Origin: Nemertoderma westbladi
Lineage: Eukaryota; Xenacoelomorpha; Nemertodermatida; Nemertodermatidae
Assembly (NCBI GenBank): GCA_032718475.1
Contig: JAUCBJ010004232.1
Span: forward strand, 1 to 33,031
Length of the DNA stretch: 33,031 bases
Direction of reading: 5' to 3'
A program made the translations under genes and the position numbers. Of this stretch, positions 10,815 through 20,699 are shown piece by piece. Position 1 is the first letter of the stretch. Each line of letters opens with the position of its first letter. The notes below the pieces were generated by a model. The model was not told the DNA's origin. It ran no database searches and was given only the letters and a program-made list of their open reading frames with translations.

Positions 10815-11790
10815 GCCCCACCCACTGGCTCCAGAAGTCGAGGAAATACTGCCAAGTACCTAACTGATCTAGACTTTGCTGATGACTTAGGAGTACTCTC
10901 AGAATCACTAGAGGGAGCCCAACCGCTCCTCAGCTCATAAGAACAGTCTGCTTCTAGTGCTGGTCTTTTTATTAACTCAAAAATACCAAAACGTTATCAG
11001 TTAACTTTGAAAGTCCTCAGCAAGTCTCTGATCGGATGAGCATAAGCTCAAAGGATGGTATGCTTGAGCATGGGGTTGACTTCACATACATAGATCAACT
11101 TGAAAGGGATACTGAACTTGGGAGAAACGAAATTGCGACAACTATGGAGAATCGGGAAGCCTGGAAGGATCTCATTTCCACTGTACGAGTTCGCTCGACC
11201 TAGTAGTAGTAGTGGAAGACTTCTGTTACCCGGGATCATGGATCCGGAAGTCAGGTGAGGACCTTCGAATACGCAAGGGAAAGGCATGGGCAGCCTTGAA
11301 TAGGCTTTCCAGGATTTGGAAGTCTCCGATAATTAATCGGAAACTTAAGGTCCGATTATTTAGAGCAGCAGTAGTTCCAGTACTCCTCTACGGGAGTCCA
11401 TGCTGGGCCCTAACTGCTGATGACACCAAATCTCTGGATGGCACATTCACAAGAATGCTAAGCCGGGTTCATTGTGCCAAGTACAATGCACACATCTCCA
11501 ACCAGACACTATATAACATTGGAGGTGTCTCATTGGTTCCCCCAAGCTTGACACTAGAACAAAGCCGTCTCCGCTTTGAAGGCTTTTTTCCGCTTTGTTT
11601 TCGCCGTGCAAAATCTTGTGCTTTGGCAGCCGCATAGAGAAAATAAGCATGATGGACGGGCAGCCCATGACTTTCGTGAGACGCATCTTAAAGGACACTG
11701 GTCTGAAGATGCGGATAATCTCGCGAAAGTCATGGGGAATAGGGAGATGTGGCGGTGCAACTTTGTTGATAAGCCGCCATAGCATTCCTA
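10815..11790 (+). pseudogene. Decayed non-LTR retrotransposon reverse transcriptase
   Basis: The + strand holds pieces of the C-terminal half of a LINE reverse transcriptase. At 10815-10937 one frame reads APPTGSRSRG, then KYLTDLDFADDLGVLSESLE; FADD at 10875-10886 is the catalytic box. A TAA at 10938-10940 interrupts the same frame, which continues with EQSASSAGLFINSK. In another frame (11212-11580) 'YPGSWI..SGEDLRIRKGKAW', 'LNRLSRIWKSPIINRKLKVR', 'LLYGSPCWALT' and 'LDGTFTRMLSR' follow the usual post-catalytic order. Further frame changes lead to 'NLVLWQPHRENKHDGRAAHDF' pieces and 'NREMWR' near 11740. It is clearly dead. The pattern recalls RTE/Nimb/Ingi-type LINEs, but the clade is not settled. 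No endonuclease domain is seen upstream, consistent with 5' truncation. Confidence 0.85.
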
Positions 11791-12632
11791 ATGCACGCTG
11801 CATTTGGCTTTGGGCATTGTTAAAGCCAGCAGCATCTAAATTTTCAGCTTCAATGCAGCAGGCCGATTATAGATAGATGCGTCATACACAAATAGTAGTT
11901 TAGAATATTACACAGTTATGTTAAATCATAGTAACTAGTCACTGTGTACACGATAACCACAACTGCCGTAAATTTTGGCTAAAATTGACAATTATTAATA
12001 TAATAATAAATAAATAACATTACAGTTTAGGTTTAAAGGAAAGGAAAACATTACATTTAAAGATTGAAGATTAAAATAAAAACATATCACTAAGGAATAT
12101 GAACAGGAATATGAACAGAACTTTACCAATAAACTAAAGCCAATAGAACAACCCCCCCCCCCCCCCCCCCCACGTTAAATATTGCGTAAAGTATAAGGTA
12201 ACAACAATATAAATTAAAACTTTATTTGTATCAGATTCTATATAGAAAGTAATGAGTGAGTGCAAATAAGATACAAGATCAGAACACTGCGAAGTAATTT
12301 GTATCAAATTGTTATGTTTGTGAAAAACAGCATTTAAACTTTTGTTGTTATGATAAGTTTTTTTCACTCGTAAAGTGTAAAGTAAAGTAATGTGTAACGG
12401 GAACAGCGTTATGTAATGTAGAAATGTTGTCGTAAAAACTTAATAAATATAGTTGATTAATTATTTAGCAACAGAACCAATTAAATCGCAAAGCACAATC
12501 ACTGAGGGGATGGAAAGTGTTAAGGTATTTAATCATTTTAATATCAATACTTTATATACAAAAATAAGTTTCCTTCCACAATGAATCCATTAACCAATAA
12601 GATGACCTGTAACTAAGAGTGCCATGATGGCG
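11791..12632. other. 3' flank of SLC33A1, with poly(C) tract
   Basis: No gene is seen. A pure run of 20 C lies at 12152-12171. Read on the minus strand, possible poly(A) signals for SLC33A1 are ATTAAA at 12528-12533 (about 100 bases past the stop) and AATAAA at 12221-12226. Neither can be proven from sequence. Confidence 0.5.
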
Positions 12633-14300
12633 TTATGACGCAGTTACGGACCACTGACGGGGCCCGGCGGACTGTAAACGCAGCAGTTGTCTACGGAATA
12701 AGAAGAGCCACACGAAGCCGACCAGAAAGCAAATGGTAGACTCGATGTAGTAACCGTCAACGGTTGTAACGCACGGGGAATCCGCAGCACAATCGCTAGA
12801 GTTGCTGCAAGGAATCCCCGGGGATGCCCCCGGGGATGTCGGGATGCAATGCTTCCAAGTGAGGCTGTCCACAGCGGAGAGGGCCAGAGTCGCGGGCCAA
12901 TTGGAGCCGAGGTTGGAGGCGGTGTTGAGCAGCGTCATGTAGGTGCCGCCGATAGCGGGATCCGAGACGCGAGCGTGGAACGCCATCACGGAGACGAACA
13001 TAGAGTAGAGTGCGACCTGGTGGAGGGCGTAGAAAGAGAGGATGAGACCGTAGTAGAAGAAGGGGAAGACCCCGGGTTCTATCTGGACGAGAGGAGACAG
13101 ATAGACGAGGAATGGGAATGATAAACCGAGGAGCAGACGGAATGGGATCGCGCGGACGTACAAGTCGAGCGGACGGGGTCCCGTAGTGTACCTCGCGATG
13201 AGGAGGGGTAGGACTATCTGCAGGGGCGTTATGGGGACGGCCATGAGGGCGAGCGTATCCTTGCGCATCCCGGATTCGATTAGTTTCAACCCGGTTACCG
13301 AATCCGCAGCCGAGAAGCCAATCTTTACTGTTAACGCGAAGAAGACGTATTTATAGACGGTGGGGAGTTTTACGATGGCCAGGAGTTGGGCGTACGCGCT
13401 GGTTATACTAACGGGTGAGTCGGCGGTGCTACTAGATGGGGGTTCGGTCTTGAGCAGCCAAACTAGAGTCGTAGTTATCAGGAAAACTATCGACCAGAAA
13501 TACAGAAACCCTGATAATGATATTAATCCATACGGGAGGTCTGCGTTACGGAGGTATTTATTGCAGAAGTCTGGGGATTCTAGAGCTAAGAAAACCACGT
13601 TGCCTAGGAAATACCCAGTTGTTTGTCCTACGGAGTTACACGTGGAAGCGTAACCCACGTTCTTGCGGGAGAGCATGGTCAGAGCCCATCCGTCGACAGC
13701 TATATCTTGCGTAGCAGCGCAGAAGTTTAACACAAAGAAAACCAGGGTTAGAGTGAGCACGTGTGGCTGGAAGGAGTCTGTACGGTCTCCTAGCAACGAT
13801 GGGACGCTGTACGAAAGGTATAGCATAGCCGCGGCGATAGCGTATTGAGCGGGTACCATCCACGACTTGCGTCTACCGAACGCCGACCAATAGAAAGTGT
13901 CAACGAACGGGGCCCATAGCAACTTTAAGCTGAACGGCCAGTAGACGAGGCTAAACATTGCCTGTTGGGAATATGATACGTTTCGCGATTGGAGGATTAG
14001 CGGAACACTTCCAGCCAATCCCAGCGGGACGCCTTGGAGGACGTATAGCAGCAATAGTAAGGCTATACTTCTGCGGTCTCTATCTTCTACTGTTGACTCA
14101 TTTGATGACTCATCCATGTTGTTATCAAACAGAATGTAATCAGTGGATTCGGAATTCCGATGTATCGCTTCGGTTGTTGGCGTTGGTCGTTCAGTAGGCC
14201 TGCCGGTACCGGTACCGGTAACGCCACCGGAGTGATTATTCGCGGTAGACAAGCGCGCTGATCTCCGTAGATTACTGATATTGCTGTTATCGCTCATCAT
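12633..14300 (-). CDS. SLC33A1: Acetyl-CoA transporter 1 (SLC33A1)
   Basis: A 555-residue uninterrupted frame starts at ATG (minus strand, 14300) and ends in TAA. SLC33A1 (AT-1) is a major-facilitator-type ER membrane carrier that brings cytosolic acetyl-CoA into the ER lumen for acetylation of proteins and gangliosides. Family landmarks are strong: YVLQGVPLGLAGSVPLILQS (residues 86-105), WPFSLKLLWAPFVD (121-134), FGRRKSW (141-147), ATQDIAVDGWALTMLS (196-211), GYASTCNSVGQTTGYFLGNV (216-235) and GGTYMTLLNTASNLGSNWP (451-469). Residues 1-75 are a Ser/Thr-rich polar tail, followed by about 11-12 hydrophobic segments. A cysteine-rich loop (about 485-512) precedes the last segment. Human SLC33A1 is 549 residues, so length is normal. 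The copy has no introns, whereas the vertebrate gene has several. Its coding DNA is notably GC-richer than its surroundings. The HECT-bearing transposon ends only 269 bases upstream. Confidence 0.96.
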   Translation of the reverse strand: MMSDNSNISNLRRSARLSTANNHSGGVTGTGTGRPTERPTPTTEAIHRNSESTDYILFDNNMDESSNESTVEDRDRRSIALLLLLYVLQGVPLGLAGSVPLILQSRNVSYSQQAMFSLVYWPFSLKLLWAPFVDTFYWSAFGRRKSWMVPAQYAIAAAMLYLSYSVPSLLGDRTDSFQPHVLTLTLVFFVLNFCAATQDIAVDGWALTMLSRKNVGYASTCNSVGQTTGYFLGNVVFLALESPDFCNKYLRNADLPYGLISLSGFLYFWSIVFLITTTLVWLLKTEPPSSSTADSPVSITSAYAQLLAIVKLPTVYKYVFFALTVKIGFSAADSVTGLKLIESGMRKDTLALMAVPITPLQIVLPLLIARYTTGPRPLDLYVRAIPFRLLLGLSFPFLVYLSPLVQIEPGVFPFFYYGLILSFYALHQVALYSMFVSVMAFHARVSDPAIGGTYMTLLNTASNLGSNWPATLALSAVDSLTWKHCIPTSPGASPGIPCSNSSDCAADSPCVTTVDGYYIESTICFLVGFVWLFLFRRQLLRLQSAGPRQWSVTAS

Positions 14301-14563
14301 TTCAATTAAAACTTCTCCAACAAATCAATTCCAGAATCTGAGACGAAGTTCATTCATTATTCAGTTCTATAATTTCTGAATTTACCCAAGCACGTAGATC
14401 AGTACTGCAGTCTGGCAGTAGCTGGTGCAGTAGTTGCATTATGCATTACAGCATTAAATAAATTAATAATAATAAATAATATATAATTATTTATAAAGCG
14501 CCGAAATTACATAGGGGTTGTACTCTAACATCTAAGGCGCTACGCGAAACAGAAAGTTTAAGT
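14301..14563. promoter_or_regulatory. SLC33A1 upstream region
   Basis: These 263 bases separate the SLC33A1 start codon from the large transposon and would hold the 5' UTR and proximal promoter if transcription starts nearby. They include an AT-rich patch (14455-14497) with ATATAATTATTTATAAA. No defined motif decides a transcription start. Confidence 0.35.
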
Positions 14564-14569
14564 CAAACC
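14564..14569. repeat. Target-site duplication, left (CAAACC)
   Basis: CAAACC directly precedes the left terminus TACCGTGGCTG and is repeated exactly at 25668-25673 after the right terminus. It is a perfect 6-bp target duplication for the 11.1-kb element. Confidence 0.88.
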
Positions 14570-14813
14570 TACCGTGGCTGATTGCGGCCAAAAAGCATTT
14601 ATGGTCATTTCAGAAAAAAGTATATAATTTCATTTCTGATTGCGGCCAAAAAACATTTATGCTCATTTCAGCAACAAAAAAAAGTATATAATTTCATTTC
14701 AAAAAATGTAGGCCTATTTAATTTAATTTCAGAAAAGTAATTATTTTCATTTCAAAAAATGTATATAATTTCATTTCAGGGAAATGTAATTATTTTCATT
14801 TCAAAAAATGAAT
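14570..14813 (+). repeat. Left terminal inverted repeat and subterminal array
   Basis: After the terminal sequence, the segment CTGATTGCGGCCAAAAA...TCATTTCAG recurs at 14637-14671, so the inner TIR is partly duplicated at this end. It is followed by degenerate repeats of ATATAATTTCATTTCA(g/a)AAAA to 14809. The inverted counterpart is at 25425-25667. Such arrays are usually transposase-binding sites. Confidence 0.8.
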
Positions 14814-15055
14814 GACAGACAGCATATACCTGAGTCCTGCATTCTTCTTATCCTATCAGTTCTTATGTTGCCTTTAGAGGCTACTGTACCGGTACCAGTA
14901 CCAGTATGCCAATAATACATGAACGTACTGTAATGATACTAAATTAAATGTTAAGTAAGTATCTTTACTGCATTGCATTTGTGAAGATTAAACTACTGTA
15001 TAGGCCTATAAACAGCCCTGTCTTCCTGCAGCCTGTTACAGGGCAAGTTAATCTT

Positions 15056-16044
15056 GGGTAAATCTTTTCGACCTACGCGTAGGCCTACGCGTAGCTACGC
15101 GTAGCTACGCGTAGCTACGCGTAGTTTGTAACTTCCATTCCTGTCATTTACCGGTAGGGCCAGACTTACTGCCTTTTTAACAACTACGCGTAGGTGTTTT
15201 AAAACTACGCGTAGGTGCTACGCGTAGCTACGCGTAGGTGCTACGCGTAGCAGTCCTGATAACAATGATTTTTCATTTCAGGTCCGGTAGGGTTGAGTTG
15301 TTAGGCAAGTATCGGTACATGTCAGGTATCTGATTATCAGACAAATGTAATATCAGAATCGGAAACTCATATCTCTACATACAGCACTGGTAATAAATAA
15401 TATTCGGCTCTTTCACATACAAACACAGAGGATGAATAAAAAGTAAACTTAAAATTCACGTCTCATGATAGACAATTTAGTCCCCCCCTTCCCTTGTCAA
15501 GGGGTTAACATATTAAAAACAGTATATCCTAGTTGCCCTATCGTGAACAAAGGCAATAAAAAGCATAGAGAATCGATAAGAACCATCGGCCTATTTCCTT
15601 TGTAAACTATTTTTGAACTCTAAACATTAATTATTAACACATTTTACCGCCCGCAACGCATGAAGTGAAGAATATGTAGTTTTCGCGTATTCCTCTATAT
15701 AGAGGATACAGGTATAGGATACATTACTGTTGAAAGCATTTGATGGTTGTGGGTTGTTTATTGAACATACCGTATTGTGTCTTATTTTAGTACTGACTCG
15801 CTTGGAATACGTAAGCCTACTAATGATAAACGACGTATAGGCATAGTTATGGGTAGCACCTATGCGTAGGTCGCGTAGGACCTACGCGTAGCTACGCGTA
15901 GCACCTACGCGTAGCTACGCGTAGCACCTACGCGTAGTTATTGTTAAAACTCTGAAACTGGTGATATATGACCCAATGTTGCGAACTACGCGTAGCTACG
16001 CGTAGCTACGCGTAGGCCTACGCGTAGGTCGAAAAGATTTACCC
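15056..16044. mobile_element. 989-bp non-autonomous element with CTACGCGTAG clusters, 8-bp TSD
   Basis: The left end GGGTAAATCTTTTCGACCTA and the right end are exact inverted copies, extending into CGCGTAGGCCTACGCGTAGC repeats. The target duplication TTAATCTT is perfect (15048-15055 and 16045-16052). No transposase is encoded. Ten copies of the palindrome CTACGCGTAG lie at 15073-15250, and nine intact plus two damaged copies lie at 15859-16027, leaving a 600-base unique middle. An 8-bp duplication fits hAT, Merlin or P-type transposases; the TIR alone does not decide. It is inserted in the 11.1-kb element, 282 bases upstream of the HECT open frame. Confidence 0.93.
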
Positions 16045-16433
16045 TTAATCTTAATGTCCTTGTGTAGCATAAGTCCTATCACTTAGGCCTACAGAATTTT
16101 ATATTTCAATAGGCCTATTGTTTCAGTTTCGGTTGGACACTATGGTAAATTAATCCAATCCACTAATGAGCAAACAGCGGACCGAACAGCCCGTCTGACA
16201 GCCTTACTCTCAGATTACATAATAAACCTACTACTATAGACTCACCCATCTTTTATTGATTATTGATTTCGTATTGATGAGGGTGAGGGAGGATGTCCAC
16301 AAACTCAGACTATTAGCTTCATCAATTGCGATTAGCAAATGTAAGACGAAGCTTCATTACACAAGTCAATGATATTGCGAGTGTCAGAGGATCGCCAACT
16401 GAGACTACCAATACATCGAGTGCAAGTGAAGGA

Positions 16434-18455
16434 ATGAGTGTTGACGACATTGCAACTTTATCATCAGTTAGCCGCAATAGGCAGCTAATTAATACCCCTC
16501 GCCGTAACAAAAAACGACTTGGTCGCCCGAGGGTAGGTACAAAGATCGTAACCTGTCGGATTAGTGTTGACACTGGCAATGGATCTCAATTGCTCCGAAG
16601 TCCGATGGGGGCATCAAATCTAGTTCGACTGCAACTTCAAATGAATCTGCCAATGAATGAAATTAGGGATTTCATTGTTAACAAAGTATTTCCTGATGGA
16701 ATTTGCAACACCCTAAAAAAATTCAACAAACCCTACATGAAGGATGAATATATATTTACTGCCGTTGATTCTTTAGATGATAGCGTTGAGAGCTATACAA
16801 ACCTCAATCATTATATAGAAGAACGTTGTATTGTAGGTATGCCTAAAATTAATATAATTTGTAGACTGAAACGTGAGGATATCTCAACAACCTCTATCGA
16901 TATTCAACCATCTGATGGTAACGAATCATGTGACAAGAACATCAACCCTCGAGAACTACCATTGAGGCGTCTAATATGTCCAGAATGTGGAACATCTCTG
17001 CCGAGAGACGAAATGTATTGTTTTCGCTGCTGCACACTCGCAGACTTTGAGGAATCAGAACAAATAGATGCGGCCAAGATTCTGGATGTCGATGATATTG
17101 ATGAAGTTGAAGAGGTTCCTCCAGAGGAACAAAAAGAAGATAATCCGGATCCTCTACCACTGATTGAACATGTCAGGAATTTACGTGCACAACATTTTAA
17201 TTTTGAGATACAGCCACCCAGTAGTGATTCTTCTCCAATTCTTGAAGTTCAAGAGCCTTCACAATATATAGTTGTGAGTGATAATGCAGACCTCCACACC
17301 TTTGAAGTCGACAGCACGGATTTCAAGGGCACTATTTCAAAGACTTATGATTCTTGGAAGGTTGCAAATCCATCCCACACTGTGATCGAGGTGCCGCGAT
17401 GTCAACTGTCTGACAACCTTTATGAGTTTCTAGAAACTGATGATATTACTTCTCCAGTAGTGATGGTAAAGTTTATAGGTGAATTGGCAGTGGACACCGG
17501 TGGTCCCCTAAGAGAGTTATTTTCGCTGTTTTTCTCTACCCAACCTCCGATGTTATTTCGGGGAGTGTATCCGAACTTCCTCTTTCGGCACAATCAATGT
17601 GAATTGGATAAATACAAAAACCTTGGAAAATTAGCTGCTCTGGCCATAATTAATGGTGAAGCCGGACCACACTGTTTTAGCCAATCAACTGCCCGGGCGA
17701 TAATGAATTTACCAATTTATCCAGATTTAAATGAAATCCCTCAGGATGAAGAGTGTTTACAAAAACTAGCATCCCTGAACTTGGCAGACACAGCTGAATC
17801 GTTTACTCGTTGCTCGGCTGATTTCCCAGAACGCTTCGATATGGGAATTAATAATGCTAATATACCATTTGAGGATAAAACAAAGGTGGTTCAATTACTC
17901 ACACGCCACATTGTCTACTGTTCTGTCTCAGAAGAAATTGCCTGCTTTCGGGAAGGCCTCAAGTCATATGGTGTTTATTATATAATGACGTCATTTCCTG
18001 AAGAAAGCAGTAAGTTACTTGCCCATCGCGAGGTCACCTACGAGGAAGTTAAGCTGTGCTTTGTACCAAACTACTTGAGTACAGAACGATCGCGAGAGCG
18101 TGAAAAGGAGACGACGATTACATTTAAATTTTACCAGTTTTTAAAACGAGTCGGTAAACAGGAGTTATCAACAGTTGTTGTTGATGATGATGGAGATTCT
18201 CGTACTGTTGTTCTATCTCTGGGAGATATATTGCAATTCGGTAGCGGTTCACGATATCCAACCTTTCAAGGGGAGGGTCGCATAGAATTTGATCGAACGG
18301 ATGTGGGTGATACTGGAAGACGCGTGCGAGCGGATACATGTGGAAAAGTTATTCGATTTCCATTAAACGATCGCTATATACTGCCATCGGCCAAAGAATT
18401 TGCTGAAATATTGTTCGATGATATTCTTAACAGTAAAGAATTTGGAATGCCTTAA
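16434..18455 (+). CDS. HECT-type E3 ubiquitin ligase, transposon-borne
   Basis: The frame is open from 16317 to the stop at 18453-18455; the first in-frame ATG is at 16434, giving 673 residues. An upstream exon joining near the TAG at 16314-16316 is possible. HECT ligases accept ubiquitin on a catalytic cysteine and pass it to substrates. In 673-residue numbering: an AT-hook-like KKRLGRPR at about 26-33; a zinc ribbon C182-x2-C185 / C196-x2-C199; an acidic linker about 205-240; and the HECT region from about 335 to the end. HECT marks include VKFIGELAVDTGGPLRELFS, LGKLAALAI, 'LGDILQFGSGSRYPTF' and a TC at about 635-636 as the likely catalytic cysteine, near the usual position about 40 residues from the C-terminus. 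It resembles proteins commonly annotated as G2E3-like in invertebrates and fish. It lies inside the 11.1-kb transposon, opposite in strand to the transposase, and has no stop or frameshift. Substrate and role are unknown. Confidence 0.88.
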   Translation: MSVDDIATLSSVSRNRQLINTPRRNKKRLGRPRVGTKIVTCRISVDTGNGSQLLRSPMGASNLVRLQLQMNLPMNEIRDFIVNKVFPDGICNTLKKFNKPYMKDEYIFTAVDSLDDSVESYTNLNHYIEERCIVGMPKINIICRLKREDISTTSIDIQPSDGNESCDKNINPRELPLRRLICPECGTSLPRDEMYCFRCCTLADFEESEQIDAAKILDVDDIDEVEEVPPEEQKEDNPDPLPLIEHVRNLRAQHFNFEIQPPSSDSSPILEVQEPSQYIVVSDNADLHTFEVDSTDFKGTISKTYDSWKVANPSHTVIEVPRCQLSDNLYEFLETDDITSPVVMVKFIGELAVDTGGPLRELFSLFFSTQPPMLFRGVYPNFLFRHNQCELDKYKNLGKLAALAIINGEAGPHCFSQSTARAIMNLPIYPDLNEIPQDEECLQKLASLNLADTAESFTRCSADFPERFDMGINNANIPFEDKTKVVQLLTRHIVYCSVSEEIACFREGLKSYGVYYIMTSFPEESSKLLAHREVTYEEVKLCFVPNYLSTERSREREKETTITFKFYQFLKRVGKQELSTVVVDDDGDSRTVVLSLGDILQFGSGSRYPTFQGEGRIEFDRTDVGDTGRRVRADTCGKVIRFPLNDRYILPSAKEFAEILFDDILNSKEFGMP

Positions 18456-19675
18456 ATTGAACCGTTTCTTGTAGATACTGTAGTAACAACTCATATTGTA
18501 TGTATGTATATATATGGGTCGTTCTCACAAAAAGTGGCCAAACTTTTATGTCAAAATGTCCATGCATTCGCACGGTTATATTTCCAAACGACACAGATTT
18601 AACCCCATGAACCTATATACCAATCGGAAGAGCGGAAATCTGCTCATATTTCAGCAAATTTTCAACAGATTCCATTCACAACCTAGGGAATGACACCATT
18701 TCAAATATCGAAAATGCATGTTTTTTGAAATGTCACATTGAATTATTTTGAAATATTTGGCTTCTGAGCTAAAGTAATGAAAGCAAAGGTTCCACATACC
18801 ATACATCAAAATAAAGCAAATTTAATGCTCTTTCACATACTATTGGTGGTTTTCAACCGAAGCTACTCACATTTTATATATTTACTATTTACTAACAATT
18901 AATTACGCCGTCACTAGGATTTTGTCCACCATGTAACGCTCGTTTTTATGACATGGTTTTTTTATATTTATTCACAACATCTCCAAGTGAGATATTTCTA
19001 AACTGCGATTTATTTAGCTATCAGCAGGTAAAAAAATTATAAGAATTCGTTCATTAGAACTCGAGCATTGTGCGAAAACGTAAATCTACATAAAATACCG
19101 TTATTAGGAATGTCCTCAATGTAACGCTACTTTGAATAGCGATAACTTTTGCTTTACTAATCATATCGACACCATTGAGGGCTCATATGAAAGAGCAATC
19201 GCAGATCTATCGAATCACATATTTGATTTTAATATAGTTTCAAAACAGACTATAGTCAACGCCATGCTAATGAAAAATGTCTTCAATGTCCATCATGTAA
19301 CGCATGTAACGCTCACAATCAATAGCGTTACACTTGAGACATGTCCATCATGTAACGTAGTTGGGCCTGAACATACCTAGCAGTACGAGTGGCGTTTCTT
19401 TTTACAAATTAGGCAGTCAGGGTCAAATTAACAATAGTCGATGGTTTCTGTATTTCAGTATTTAGTATAAACTACCGTAGTACTGTAGTAATATTGTATC
19501 TGTCTCTAGTCTGTATTACCTACTACCTAAAGGGTTTAGGAAAAGCTCATGAGTTTGTTTACCTTTCTTTATTTCGGTTCTCAAACAGTACTTCTTAATC
19601 GTCATGCAATTACAATTGTCAAACGGAATTAAGCGTGTTGTGTCCGGTAAGAACTTCTCGATTGAATTTATAGTG

Positions 19676-20583
19676 ATGGCGTTACACGTGAAGGACTTAG
19701 AGATTAAGTTAGTGATGGCGTTACACGTGAAGGACTTGGAGATTAAGTTAGTGATGGCGTTACACGTGAAGGACTTAGAGATTACGTTAGTGATGGCGTT
19801 ACACGTGAAGGACTTAGTTACACGTGAAGGACTTAGAGATTACGTTAGTGATGGGATGGTGTTACACGTAAAGGACTTAGAGATTAAGTTAGTGATGGCG
19901 TTACACGTGAAGGACTTAGAGATTAAGTTAGTGATGGGATGGTGTTACACGTGAAGGACTTAGTTACACGTGAAGGACTTAGAGATTACGTTAGTGATGG
20001 GATGGTGTTACACGTGAAGGACTTAGAGATTAAGTTAGTGATGGCGTTACACGTGAAGGACTTAGAGATTAAGTTAGTGATGGGATGGTGTTACACGTGA
20101 AGGACTTAGAGATTAAGTTAGTGATGGCGTTACACGTGAAGGACTTAGAGATTAAGTTAGTGATGGCGTTACACGTGAAGGACTTAGTTACACGTGAAGG
20201 ACTTAGAGATTACGTTAGTGATGGGATGGCGTTACACGTGAAGGACTTAGAGATTAAGTTAGTGATGGGATGGTGTTACACGTGAAGGACTTAGAGATTA
20301 CGTTAGTGATGGGATGGTGTTACACGTGAAGGACTTAGAGATTACGTTAGTGATGGGATGGTGTTACAAGTAAAGGACTTAGAGATTAAGTTAGTGATGG
20401 CGTTACACGTGAAGGACTTAGAGATTAAGTTAGTGATGGGATGGTGTTACACGTGAAGGACTTAGTTACACGTGAAGGACTTAGAGATTACGTTAGTGAT
20501 GGGATGGTGTTACACGTGAAGGACTTAGAGATTAAGTTAGTGATGGCGTTACACGTGAAGGACTTAGAGATTACGTTAGTGAT
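19676..20583. repeat. 39/44-bp minisatellite with CACGTG in each unit
   Basis: The basic unit is GATGGCGTTACACGTGAAGG, then ACTTAGAGATTA(a/c)GTTAGT, 39 bases. A 44-base form carries GATGGGATGGTGTTACACG, and some units contain an internal partial duplication (CACGTGAAGGACTTAGTTA). Roughly two dozen CACGTGAAGGACTTA cores are present. The 39-base unit is a multiple of three, so short repetitive open frames on the + strand are artefacts. The core GCGTTACAC..G.AGGAC resembles the element's subterminal motif AGCGTTACACCAGGGAC at 22187. Confidence 0.93.
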
Positions 20584-20699
20584 GGTTTTAAGGATTCCGT
20601 TAACTATTTTGTACAAGTACTGTTACAATAGTATGTATATTCATATTGTATGTATACACGAAGTGGGGCCTTCGCGCAGCACGTGACTTAATTATACTT

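Noticed and set aside
11447-11803. Minus-strand open frames opposite the LINE relic
   Set aside because: The opposite strand carries recognisable reverse-transcriptase pieces; these frames match nothing.
12849-14197. Plus-strand open frames within SLC33A1
   Set aside because: They are shadows of a strongly conserved minus-strand gene in GC-rich DNA.
16326-16433. N-terminal extension of the HECT protein from position 16326
   Set aside because: That position is TTG, not ATG. The open frame does extend upstream, so a spliced upstream exon remains possible, but the first in-frame ATG is 16434.
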